Source: Otatea glauca
Lineage: Eukaryota; Streptophyta; Magnoliopsida; Poales; Poaceae
NCBI GenBank assembly: GCA_036346275.1
Contig: JAYEVK010000259.1
Location: 62,001-126,000, forward strand
Length of the DNA: 64,000 bases
Reading direction: 5' to 3'
Shown here: positions 45,998 to 56,844 of the stretch, piece by piece
Position numbering within the stretch: position 1 is the first letter of the stretch
How the letters are laid out: every line of letters starts with the position of its first letter
Program-made: the position numbers and the translations under genes
The notes under the pieces: model-generated
The model's input: the letters and a program-made list of their open reading frames with translations, nothing else
What the model was told of the DNA's origin: nothing
Databases searched by the model: none

Positions 45998-48900
45998 TGT
46001 AACATCCCAAAATTTGGCTTAATTAAGTTTTTATTGTTTAAAAGTGCATTGGTGATTTTCTGGAATTTATTTGGATTTTTCTGAATTTATTTGATTTAGT
46101 TTGAAATTAAGTTTATTGCTTTTTATTCAAATTTATTTATATCTATGCAAAGTTAAAATAAAGTTTTGGCAAAAATATTTTATTTAAGTCCAGAATGTCT
46201 CAAAGTATTTTTGAGATTTTTCTTGGATTTTTCCTGATTGTTTTATTGCCTAAAATAAATAAAATGAATTTCTGGAATTATTTTAATTGAAAAACCTTGT
46301 GAGCAGATTGGCCCGCCTGTGCATCTTGTGGGTGGTCTGGTGGAGCGCCCGCTTGGCCCATTTCGGGTAAACACTAAGGCGAGTGAATCTGCGCCGTTGG
46401 ATCAAGATCGCGTGGTGAGATCAATTCGCATCGGTTCGGGACTCGGGAGAATCTTCGCGTTGGAAAGAAATCGCGCGGTTAGGATTAGATTGTGGCGTGT
46501 GATCGACCATTGGTAGTAGATCGAGCGGTGTGGGTTGTCGTCTCCGACGCGAACTTCGGAATCCGTCGCCGACACGACTTCGCCGCCAGTAACGACCTAG
46601 GGTTCCGTTTTAGCGCGTTCGAGGCTATAAATAGGAGGGTAGCGCCCGAGGTTCTCCGTGAGCCGCCGCATCTTTCATTTTGAGCGCGTCGCCGAGGAAC
46701 GCTGTGGGAGCCGCCGACCTCGCCAAGTAGAACACCGAGCCGCCACGGTTTTGCTCGAGTTCGCCGCCGGTTCGTCGGTTTTGCTGTTTTGGTCCCAGAT
46801 CCGGATTCACCGAGGTGTGCCGCGTCAACACGCCACTTCTTCACGCCGGGGACACGCCGAACGCCGCCGCCGAAGTCTTCTTCTTCGTCTCCGGTGACTT
46901 TCTTCGCCGCCGCCGTGAGCTTCGGGTGAGTTCGTGACCATCGGATCTGGTTGAACGGAGAAGATCGAGCCACGCCACGCTGCACGCCGCCGTTCGATCG
47001 GATCGCAGGTGTGGATGCGTGCGCGTGTCGCGCATCGGCGAAGCGGCTGCGACCAATCGGGACGACGCAGCGTGGCTGCGCGGTTTCGAAGGCGTCGTGG
47101 CGCGGGTTCACGGTGGACGAGAGGAGGTCTCGTGGATCGGTCTATGCGCCGAGGCCACGTGTCGAGCTCTGGTTGGTTTGGTCAGGCTGACGTCACGCTG
47201 ACGTCATAAATCGCTTTTCGTAATAAAAATAAATCTGTTAATTTCGAATTTCGATTTTCCGATTTGATGATTTATTTTAAACTTCAAAAGGCTATATCTT
47301 TTGCATCGTAACTCGGATTTGAGTGATTCCAGTTTCTAAAAATTTGTAAAATTGATATCTATTTAATGGTGAATTTTATTTGATTTTTGGAGTTCAATTG
47401 CTCTCTGTTTTGGCATTTATTTGCTTTTCTCTTTGATGCAGCGTGAGACGTTGAATTGTGCGACGCTTCGGAGGAAGATCAAGCAACTCAAGAGCAAGCT
47501 TCAGATCAAGATCAGGACCTATTCCAAGGCAAGTTGTGCTTTGATCATGTTGAACCCATGTTTATAAAATTGCTATGTTTGTTTTACAATATTGCATATA
47601 TTTCAAATATACAATTGTTTCAAATTAGATTGGGTTTAGCTAAAATACCAGATTGATCTATACCCTACCTTGTCATTGTATGCCATGATCCATTGTCACC
47701 CTAGATTGGTTTAATTTAGTTGGTTAATGAATATAATCAACATTGGAGGTTAGACCGTATTAGTTGCTTAGCCATGCCACGTCATCACATGTGTCAGAAT
47801 CATTGATAATTAATCTTGATTAATGGAATATGGAACAATGTTATGAACTTGTGTGTAATGTGGGATCACACGATGAGATTGAGTTGTTGTGGCGAGTCAT
47901 GTCACGCAACGAGGTTGAATTGTTGATGGCACGTGATGCTTGGTAATCAACGGGGTGATAATCATTTAGATTGGGGCAAGTGGCAAGGGGCGAGGATGCC
48001 AAGGTGGGCCCGATGGGCAGAGGGTATGTGGAAGTCTTGCCTTGATCACACTAAGGACTTAACCTTGCAAGCCTTTGACCTGAGTCAATCATGCAACCAC
48101 ATGTCTGGTATGGGCCAGCCTAGCTGAGTAATTTGTAATGTCTTAATTTTGATACTATCGTGGTCGGTGTGAGTTCAGAGTTATGGTGTAATTCACATGG
48201 CGCAAGAGGGGCCCCGGATGTGGTTTTCAGACCATGTTGTTGAAACCTTAGCGGGTAGTATCGGATTAAGATAGAGCATTGTAAAGGCTTTGTTATGATC
48301 TCTCGCTTTGTGGTGTTTGGTTATATCACGTGGGTAAAGTGCATAACCTCTGCAGAGTGTGAAACTATTCGGATAGCCGTGTTTCATGGTATTGAGCAAT
48401 GCTCGGGAATTACAGTTAAGGGTTAGCTTAATGAATTGAACAACTTGGTTGGGATGGCGGAATGCCATGTGGAAGATGGAATTTGACTTAGGATTGGAAA
48501 CTTGGTTTACTTGAGAAATACTGAACTTATTTATTATTGTTATTTGTTTTACATTCTTTACAATCTATATACTGTATTTGTTCATAAATGCTGCTTATTG
48601 CAAAATAGCCATGATAGCCTATCCATTGGAATAAGCCTTGCATATAGATACATAGAATTGCATTATGTGCACAACTTGTTGAGTGCTTTAAGTACTCACC
48701 CTTGCCAAACAACAATAATCAACAGTTGAAGAATCTACACCCGTGTTGGAAGATGAAGTCCAAGAAGACACGAGTCATTAGGGTCCGAGCCTTGTCGGTT
48801 GCTGTGGTGAATCGATGAGCTATCTACGTTTCTACTTTCATTTGCTTAATTATTAGTTTATATTCTCGGTCTTGCCTGCGTGTCTTAATAATGTAAGTTG

Positions 48901-49059
48901 GTCATAAGATCATACATTTAGCTATATCAATAAATGAACTATTATTCTATTATCGTTGTGTATGATGTGATATGTACCAATGTTAAGTGTGTGCACTAGC
49001 GTTGATCCAGGACTAGTGCGGTAAACGATGGGTTGAATCGATGGATTCGGGTCCCTACA
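45998..49059 (+). repeat. 3-prime LTR of E2 (3062 bp)
   Basis: Collinear with the 5-prime LTR. AT-rich portions differ at few positions, while most differences fall in the GC-rich leader (46300-47220) or at CAG/CTG triplets. TATAAATA at 46626-46633. Followed by AAGAC. Confidence 0.95.
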
Positions 49060-49064
49060 AAGAC

Positions 49065-50997
49065 CGTGAGGCGAGGACCAGTTCAAGCGCGAGTACAACA
49101 AGTTTGATCAACGCTACTGGTGAGAGTCTCGACGAGTGTTTTGGTCGGTTTACAAAGATTTTGGCGACCTCCGAGCGATTGGTTGCATATACCACGACTC
49201 GGACAATGCTCGGCATTTCTTGACCGCTTTTCGACCTTCGGGTTTGGGAGATGAAGGTGACCACCATCAAGGACACCACCGACTTATCGACTCGACTCTT
49301 GACGGGCTTTATTCGCCTCAAGACTCATGAGATCGATGTCGTCTCTCTAAGACGAAATCTCGGTCGATGGCTTTGGTCACCGATCCCATTGGATCTTCTT
49401 CTTTCGATCCTTCTATTGGTTTCTCTCTTCCGCCCTTTGCGAGCTAAGCGATGACCAAGCTGGAAAATTTCGAAAATGAGCTTGCTCTTCTCGCCATAAG
49501 TTTTCTCATGCATACAAGAGGGTGAGAGAGAGGAAGAGAGGTGGCATGATCACCGCTTGAGTGTGGTGGCCCCAACCACATTCGGGCGAACTATCCCAAG
49601 CCGAGAAGGGCAAGAACGACGTTGGCGGTTCGGGCAAGAACGACTACACCGACAAAAACCGCAACAAGAAGCCTCCGTTCGTGAATCGGCGCACGAGAAG
49701 AAGTACCGCAACTTCTCCAAGAACAAGCTCTTCCACAGCGTCCTCGCCGCGCTTGACGACATCAACCTCTCCGACACGGAGACATGGAGCGACGAGGCGA
49801 GGATGATCCGCAAGAGAAGAAAGGCGGCGACGACTTCTCCGGCATGTGCTTCATGGCCGACACCAACGACATCGGCGACTCGAGCTCTACAATGACTCGG
49901 ACGAGGTACCCTCCTATGACCAGCTCAACGGTTTTCGCAAATTAGGAAAATTTCATGCTAGAGCTAGAGCTAGGTGTACTGAGCTTGAGAAGGAAGTAGG
50001 TACCTTGACTCGGGAGTTAGCTTCACTTAGATCTTCTCCTCCCGAGTCACCGATGATTGCTCTTTGTGTGATGCTATTCTTGTGGAGTTGGAGAACCTAA
50101 GGACCATACATGATAGTGTGCTTGTTGAACTTGATGGTCTTAGGTTGAAGAATGCTAGCACTAGTTCTGTTGATGCTATTCCTGTTGAGGCTATTTTTCT
50201 TCATGCTCACTCCACTCCATCATGCTCTAATTGCCCTAAATTGCTTGTCGAAATTGATGCCATGAGCAAACACCTTAGGAAGCTTTCTGCTAGAAACAAT
50301 GAACTTGAATCACATGCTTCTAAGGACCCAGTCAGCTCATGTGAGGGTCATGTAAGCAATTAAAACTTGAGAATGAAACCACAATGTCAAGTGTGCTAAA
50401 CTTGCTAAGGACTTACTAGATAAGTCACAAAAATATTGCTTATATATGTCTTGAGATTGTGGGGGACTTGGATAAAATCCATGTCGAGCTTAGGAAGAAA
50501 TTAGAAGACCAAGCCCATAGAATTAGAGATGCTCCTTGCGTTTCTTGTGAGGCCCTCAAGATTGAGGCAGCCGTGCTGAGGGAGAAAAATGCACGTGCTG
50601 AGAGAGCTCATCTTTCTGGTTCTTCTTCCTCTCCTTCCCCCTGTTCTTCTTGTGCTTCTTTCTTCCGAGATTGCCAGTATCTTATGAGCACTCTCGAGAA
50701 GTTTGTTGGAGGCAAGAAGAAGCTCAATCTTATTCTAGACCAATCCAAGATTAGTAGATTCAATCAAGGTCTAGGATTTGATCCCTTGGAGCACGCTCGG
50801 GCGCATCCTCCCACCATAGTGCGCGGCTCCAAGAGTGGTGAGATTGTGGTAGCTCCCAGAGTGAGTACCACCGTGTTTAGTTCTCACTGGGTTGTCCATA
50901 GGACTTCGACTGAAGGGTGTTACTCCTATTGCTTACGCCTCTAGCAAAGCACACATGCACCTTCTGTAAGAAGGATGGTCACCTAGTAGATTTACGC
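49065..50997 (+). pseudogene. SIRE-A gag, C-terminal part, up to the zinc knuckle
   Basis: Continues the gag split by E2. Pieces in changing frames include ESLDECFGRFTKILA (about 49107), VPSYDQLNGFRKLGKFHARA (about 49900), CTELEKEVGTLTRELASLRS (about 49975) and later LDKIHVELRKKLEDQAHRI (about 50466). The Leu/Glu/Lys heptad pattern suggests long coiled coils, as in Sirevirus Gag. A zinc-knuckle start CTFCKKDGH at about 50955 lacks its last Cys because a deletion junction follows at about 50996. Compare SIRE-B, which continues normally. Confidence 0.85.
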
Positions 50998-51600
50998 CGA
51001 GGCCGACATACATTTTCTTTGTGTGTCCGTGCGCTCGATTTCAAGCTTCTCCTCGCGCCTCTCACCGCCAAAGAGTGGTCAAGCGCATCTTCAGTACCTT
51101 TGTGCTACCACCGATTATGGTATTTGGTACTCTTCTTCTTCTTGTCTATCTCTTAGAGCCTTTTCCGATGCCGACTTTGCTGGTTGTAGGATAGATAGGA
51201 AGAGCACTTCTGGCACTTGCCAATTCATTGGCACTTCTCTTGTTTCTTGGTCATCTAGGAAGCAGTCCGGAGTTGCACAGTCCACCGCTGAGGCCGAGTA
51301 TGTTGCTGCAGCCAGTTGCTGTAGCCAGGTGCTCTGGATGAGATCGATCTTACGGGACTATGGGTTAGATATAGAGAGTGTGCCACTTTTCTGTGACAAC
51401 ACTTCTGCTATTTGCATTGCTAAGAACCCAGTGCAGCATTTCCGGACCAAGCACATTGATATTAGATATCACTTCCTTAGAGACCATGTGGAGAAGGAGA
51501 TATCGCGCTTGATTCAGAGAGAGTGACCTTGATTAGCCAATATTTTCACCAAGCCTTTGGATAGCTCCAGATTTGTTGCCTTGAGGAGTGAGCTTGGAGT
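50998..51600 (+). pseudogene. SIRE-A residual RT end plus copia RNase H
   Basis: After the deletion junction the sequence resumes in the C-terminal end of reverse transcriptase and runs into RNase H. The frame 51023-51526 contains FSDADFAGCRIDRKSTSGTC, SRKQSGVAQSTAEAEYVAAA, PLFCDNTSAICIAKNP and TKHIDIRYHFLRDH, the hallmark order of Ty1/copia RNase H with its acidic residues. It is closed by a stop after RLIQRE, followed by a NIFTKPLD remnant (about 51540). Protease, integrase and most RT are absent. Family assignment is certain. Confidence 0.93.
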
Positions 51601-53456
51601 CGTGAGCCCTTACGCCTTTCGTGAGGGGAGCTGGTTTGTATATTATGTATTATATGTTTTCTTCCAGCTTTTCTTTTCTTTGTGTTTCTTGGGTGACTTT
51701 GGGCTTGTTTTCTTGAGTTGAGTTCACTCACTTAGACTTCGCATGCCTTGCATTGACCTCTTATCTTGTGCTTTAGGTTGCTATCATGCGTGATTAGTGT
51801 TCTCTCTTCTCTCTAGGTTGAGTTCCCTCACGCCTTATAAGTCTAGCGGTATTGGGCCTCCGGGTAGGCAGGTGCATGTGCACTCCTTAGTTGGGATCTA
51901 GAGTCGACTTCCCTATGTCACCACTGGGAAGATAAGAGCGAGTCTGAGCCGTAGTGAGTCTCTTCTATCTTTTCTATGCTCTATAGCCATCCGGTTTTGC
52001 GTTTCTCGACTTCTTCTCCTCATTCTGTTTTTCAAGTTATTATTGAGTTCATTCGGGTTTTCTTTATGCCTAATCTTGATAATAACTCAACTTTAACCAG
52101 ATTTGAGCTTAAAATTGATTCATTTGTTGAGGGGAGTTTGGGAATCTGTTCATGCATTGCATTTAGACTGCATTTTGCATTTTATGAGCTTTGTCTATTA
52201 TGCAATTGATTTCTTCTTCATGCTATACACCATGCTACATCATTTGAAGAAAATCACTAGCTTAGGTATGTCCAAGTTCATTTAACTTGCTAAGCTTAAA
52301 ATGAAATAAGCCTTAAATGAAAAACTTGATGAAACTTGTTGCTTTTACTTGCTAGGTTTCTTCTCTAGAGGTTTGTGCCATAATTTGAGAAATTTAGGAG
52401 TTCTCTAGAGTCCCTATAGCAACTTAGGTGAAACTAGTTTGATCCATGCAGAGTCCTTCAATTGCTCATGAATCGTTGTGCTAAAAATGAAAATTAAACA
52501 AAATTGACTCTTCTTGTGCACATACGACTCAACACCTTGTATTCACAACACCGCTTCCCATTGCACTTGGGATGAACTTGGAATACATCGTGTTTGACCT
52601 AGACCATCCTCTTAAGAGCTCATCTTGAGATGGTCGATACGGCTTGAGTCAATTGGTTGTCAAAAGAAAATGCAAATAAATTAAAAACAAAGACATATAT
52701 GGGTAAAGAATGCAAATAATGTCAAACATTTGCACCCCGCTATGTCTTGTATGATGATAAATCAAAATTTGCATTAAGTGATAAATGAGCCCGAAGGACC
52801 TTGTATGCTCTTCTAGATTCCCCAACGTGTTGAGTAGGTTGAACTCTAGGTTTTCCTTTTGATCCTTAGAGTAGCTATTCTTCTATTTTTGAAACTAAAG
52901 CTAAGTGTTGCACTTGTCAAATCTTGCTAAAAATGAAATATTCAAAACTAAGCTCGTATTTGCACTTGGACATGTCTTAGTTTAGTCATCTTCTGAAATT
53001 GACAAGCTTGGTGTAATATCCTTCCATTTTGATCAATTGGATAATCCTCAAAGCTTTTTCGATTGCATTTCATGCATACATAAAAAAAAATTTGATGCCT
53101 ATATTGCCAAAAGGGGAAGATAATGTAGAAAAGGCATCACTAAAAAGATAAAAATGTGAATGCTTATTTGGTTATTATGATCTTTGAAAAACTATGCTAC
53201 TACTTCTGTTGGATCATAATCTCATAATCACATTTGACATGTTTAGTTGGATTTTAGAGTTTTTGTTGAAAACTTGCTCTTTGTTAAATTTAACTCTAAA
53301 ATCTAAATTCCTCTTCGTCAACTTGGTCATGGTTCTAATTTCTATCTTTGGACCAAGTTTGACTTTGCAACTAAAAATTGCTTTCTTTTTCATTTTCTTC
53401 AAACTCAAATTTATGCCTTTTGTGTGGTTTGTCAATATACTCATCCAGGGGGAGAT
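51601..53456 (+). other. SIRE-A long 3-prime region with polypurine tract
   Basis: About 1.8 kb between RNase H and the 3-prime LTR, largely without a long frame. It contains the purine-rich palindromic block from GATGCC to GGCATC around AAAAGGGGAAGAT (53092-53139), of a kind seen near the 3-prime end of Sireviruses. The polypurine tract GGGGGAGA lies directly before the LTR (53448-53455). No envelope-like protein is recognisable. Confidence 0.6.
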
Positions 53457-55082
53457 TGAAGGACCATGTGGAGGCCCATCCATGTTTGTGATGAGTATTT
53501 GACTTTATTTGAGCAAGGTGTGCTCAAGTTTGAGTTTGATTTGGATTGATTTTCAAAATGAAGCAATTTGAGTTGTCTCTGCCAGGAGTGGCAGTACCGG
53601 TCGTATGGACGCGGTAGTGATGAGTTGGATGGTTTATTGCACATCTTTGTGGGCATTGCTATGTGAGGAGTTTCCTTGTTTTTGATGGTTGCAGGACGAC
53701 GGTGCTAGGTCATGGTGAGGCGAAGGATGACCGGACTAGGCGAGAGCGTCGGAGGTCCAGACGGTTGGGAGATCGCGGAAGATGATCGGAGACGGAGTCC
53801 GGGCAAGTCAAGAAGACAAGGAAAGGAGTTGATGCTAGCTAGATGCCGCGTGGATCAATGAGGGCCGTCGGATTGCGGTCTAGTTGATAGGTTAGCGGGT
53901 CTAGGTAGTATGCTTTGAAAACCGTGCAAGAAAACCCGGTATGTGTGTGGGTTTTGGGTTATCCCTTGCATGGCTGTGTGTGTGGGTTAATTCTAGCCCT
54001 TAGATGAGTGCTCTAGGGTTGAGGGACTCATCCAAGGGTGGTAGGTGGCCCAAGAGTAGTATAAATAGGGCGGAGGGGTAGCCTCCTCTCATTAAAGGTG
54101 TTGAGGTTTTTGATGCTCATTTGAGCTTTGCCCACATGAATGTGAGGCTTTGTAACCTCCCCTTCCAGAAATGAAAGTTTTATTCATCCACCTCTGAATT
54201 TATTTTATGCATTTACATTATGTCTTTACTTTACGCAATTTAAATTCAGCATTTACTTTCCGCAATTACATTCCATAATTTACTTTCAAGTAATTTGGAT
54301 TTGCCTCCTCCTTCTAAATGCTGCTGTTCTTGAATGTTTTGAGTGTGTTCATATGGTTTTACATCTCTTTTGCACTCTTGGATTGAGTAGAGAACATCTT
54401 TTCTTTCAAGTTCCAACTTTGTTCTGAACTTGTTCTTCGCGCAGCAGTCAGTTTTGATTTTTTAAAAATCTAGAAAAATCCTTTTGAGTGATTCTTTTGG
54501 AGGAGGTGCGGGACTCTGATATCCTCTTGCAGAAAAATTTTGGAGTTCACTTGTTGCACCGTTTGGGCGGCATGAGGTGAAAACCGAGCCCTAAACGTTC
54601 TGCTCGAAGTTCTTGACCAGACTGTGTTCTTCGATTTTTCGTGTTTTTTCTGTAAGGCTTTTGAGGAGAAATTTGGTGGAGTTCTTCATGACTCTAATGC
54701 TCACAGGAGAAAAAGTCTCACAATTTTTGAGCTACAGAAACCCACCAACCTCCTGTGCAAATTGAGGACAAGTTCTGGAAATCCTGCTTTTGCTTTTCTG
54801 AAAGTGACTTTTGTGATTTGAATTGATGTCCTTTCTAAAAGCAAGTGTTTGAATTGATTCCTCTTTATCTTGGACACTAGACAACCAGGATTGTGACTCA
54901 AAAATCCCCACATATTTTATGGTACTTATCCATGCAAGATTGGGGTACACATAGTTGTCTAGTTTTTCGGGTTTTTCACAATTCCTTTTGAGCGATCTTG
55001 TCGAGGTTTTTGTTGGAGTATTTTGGAGGAATTTTTATTTGCGACCATTCACCCCCCCTCTGTTCGCCATCTCGGTCCTTCA
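53457..55082 (+). repeat. 3-prime LTR of SIRE-A (1626 bp)
   Basis: TGAAGGACC start and GGTCCTTCA end, collinear with 35197-36817 and 59534-61156. Followed immediately by the right copy of the 149-bp duplication. Confidence 0.93.
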
Positions 55083-55231
55083 GTTTGGCACCGTTCACCA
55101 TACATCGAGAAGAAGGGAGCGATTGCTACCATATGTTGGGCTTTTGGAACTAAAATAAAGCAACGTAGAACAATTTGTATGTGCCAAAGTTGCTCATGTT
55201 TGCTCAAATTGGAAATTACACCACCAAGGAG
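55083..55231. repeat. 149-bp duplication, right copy
   Basis: Same sequence and length as 35046-35194. It continues into GCTCAATTGC, the resumption of the reverse LTR. Confidence 0.9.
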
Positions 55232-55950
55232 GCTCAATTGCATTTTGCCCCTTTTGTTGGAGCGTGTTAGTAATGGCATCTATGGTGGTTTCGTGCTCCT
55301 GGAAGCTTCGGTGATGCATTGTGGTGCATAGGGAGGGCTTGGCCGGGTTTTATAGGAGGTGAAAATGAAGTCGGCAAGGTGTCCGCAAAATCGGGTCATG
55401 GTAGAGGGGAGAAGGACGGGGCAGCACAGAGCACGAGCTCTCGGTGGAAATTGCGCATGCACGCAAGGTCGGTAGGGCAACGGGGACGTGATGGTTCTCA
55501 GTGACTCAGTACAGCAGGGGGTGGCACTACGCCGGCTAGGGCACAACTCCCCGAGTCGCGACTTCCAGCTCATGCTATGGTAAGGAATGGCAATGTTGTA
55601 GCTGCCATAGCACGGAATAGGCTAGACGGAGGCCTACCAAGGCATAGGCGTAGCAAGTGTGGTCGGGGTGGCGTGCACAATCGAGCCGATACAGGGCATG
55701 GATTGCCGCAAGGGGATCATGGTGGCATGCATGGGGCCGTGCGAGGCGGAGCGCGGTCGCATGCGCATGGAGAGGGGGGAAGAATCTGGCGGGTGGGGCC
55801 GAAGGGGTGGCTGGGCCCGCGTGGCAGAGAAAATAGGGAAGAAGGCAGCCAAATTAGGGAAGCGCACTCCTGTGGTTGAATTTTTTAAATAATATTATTT
55901 TTATCTAATTTAACAACAATAATACGCCGATAAAAAAATTTACATATCTA
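55232..55950 (-). mobile_element. Reverse-oriented E1-related LTR, part 2 (promoter side)
   Basis: Continuation of 31096-35194 beyond SIRE-A. On the minus strand CCTATAAAAC near 55352 is a credible LTR TATA box, placed before the GC-rich leader as in E1. GC-rich frames of 60-100 codons here show no known protein. The LTR start (TGTAAC) is not visible; the Mutator-like element or decay has removed it. Part 1 plus part 2 is about 4.8 kb, close to E1's LTR size. Confidence 0.55.
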
Positions 55951-55956
55951 CACACT

Positions 55957-56040
55957 TGTCGCCATTTCAAATGGCGACAGAGAGCCTGTCGCCATCTCAA
56001 TTGGCGACAGAGAGCCTGTCGCCATGTCAATTGGCGACAG
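55957..56040. repeat. Three 24-bp palindromes at exact 30-bp period
   Basis: TGTCGCCATTTCAAATGGCG, TGTCGCCATCTCAATTGGCG and TGTCGCCATGTCAATTGGCG start at 55957, 55987 and 56017. Each ends GACAG and is an inverted repeat (TGTCGCCA / TGGCGACA). The TATA box lies 9 bases after the third. A further half site (TGTCGCC) is at 56069. Confidence 0.92.
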
Positions 56041-56270
56041 AGCACGGCTATATAACGCTCGCGTGGCCTGTCGCCAGTCGACCAAGCAAGCTAGAGAGAG
56101 CGAGGAGAAGAAAGAAGAAAGAAGAAAGAAGAGAGGAGGAGGAGAAGAAGAGAAGAGGAGGATGAGATCTGCATTTTGTCAGGTATTATTTTTTCTGTGT
56201 TTATATTTAAATGTTAAATGTATAATGTAGTGACTAGATTAAATGGAGTAGTAATAGTTGTTTGGTTAAA

Positions 56271-56410
56271 TGACTTAGGTAGGGATTAAAATATTGTAGA
56301 TGACTTAGGTAGGGATTGTAATAATAGTTATTTGGTTAGATGACTTAGGTAGGGATTAAAATGTCATAGATGACTTAGGTAGGGAATATACTAATAGTTA
56401 TTTGATTAGA
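56271..56410. repeat. 70-bp tandem duplication containing TGACTTAGGTAGGG
   Basis: TGACTTAGGTAGGG occurs at 56271, 56301, 56341 and 56371, forming two 70-bp units (56271-56340 and 56341-56410) within the MULE 5-prime region or first intron. The rest of 56170-56840 shows no gene. Confidence 0.8.
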
Positions 56411-56844
56411 AATTATGGATAAATTTCGGACGAACTAGAAAACGTGGGATCCAAATCCGGTTATTTTTGTTTCGAGAAAACCGAGATGTCGTATAGAGCT
56501 CGGTAAAAATGTTAGGAGCGAAAAATAACTCAAAGAACAACGAAAAATTTTGAAATTTTTCGTGAAGGTTCCTGACACATCAGTAATGTTCTCGTAAAAA
56601 TTTTAAAAGATTATGAAATCTGAGGAATTTATAAGAATTCAAATATTGCAATTGTACTGATGAAATGCTGACCGACAAGTCTGAACCCAACGAAAAATGA
56701 ATTGAACCACGTGTTAAGAATTCAAACTTTGGATCATTATTAGTCTTGAAATGTAGCATTAAATTGTGTATGTGTTAAGAATTCGATGAAATACTTGACA
56801 CGTATGGATGACAGAGTGAAATTTGACATATAGTACGGAGAAGG

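Larger units (their letters stand above)
37180..49059 (+). mobile_element. Ty3/gypsy chromovirus E2 (Tekay-like), 11.88 kb, target duplication AAGAC
   Basis: LTRs at 37180-40259 and 45998-49059 start TGTAACATCCCAAAAT and end GGGTCCCTACA. AAGAC occurs at 37175-37179 and 49060-49064. The primer site TGGTATCAGAGC at 40264 is intact, and a polypurine tract lies at 45984. The interior carries an extra ORF before gag, then gag, protease, RT, RNase H, integrase and a chromodomain-like tail. It inserted into SIRE-A gag, so it is younger than SIRE-A. Coding is better kept than in E1 (integrase frame 442 aa), but it is still broken. Confidence 0.96.
35197..55082 (+). mobile_element. Sirevirus-type Ty1/copia element SIRE-A, internally deleted and split by E2
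   Basis: LTRs at 35197-36817 and 53457-55082 start TGAAGGACC and end GGTCCTTCA. The interior without E2 is about 4.8 kb. It holds a tRNA-Met-type primer site, a long Gag with a coiled-coil-rich C-terminal half, a zinc-knuckle start, a copia RNase H, and a long AT-rich 3-prime region ending in a polypurine tract. Gag architecture and the 3-prime region with a purine-rich palindrome fit the Sirevirus lineage. Protease, integrase and most of reverse transcriptase are missing, so it could only have moved with help. E2 sits in its gag. Confidence 0.9.

Noticed and set aside
55577..55879. Gly/Arg-rich frames on both strands
   Set aside because: Low-complexity GC-rich LTR remnant; no homologue recognised and frames overlap on opposite strands.
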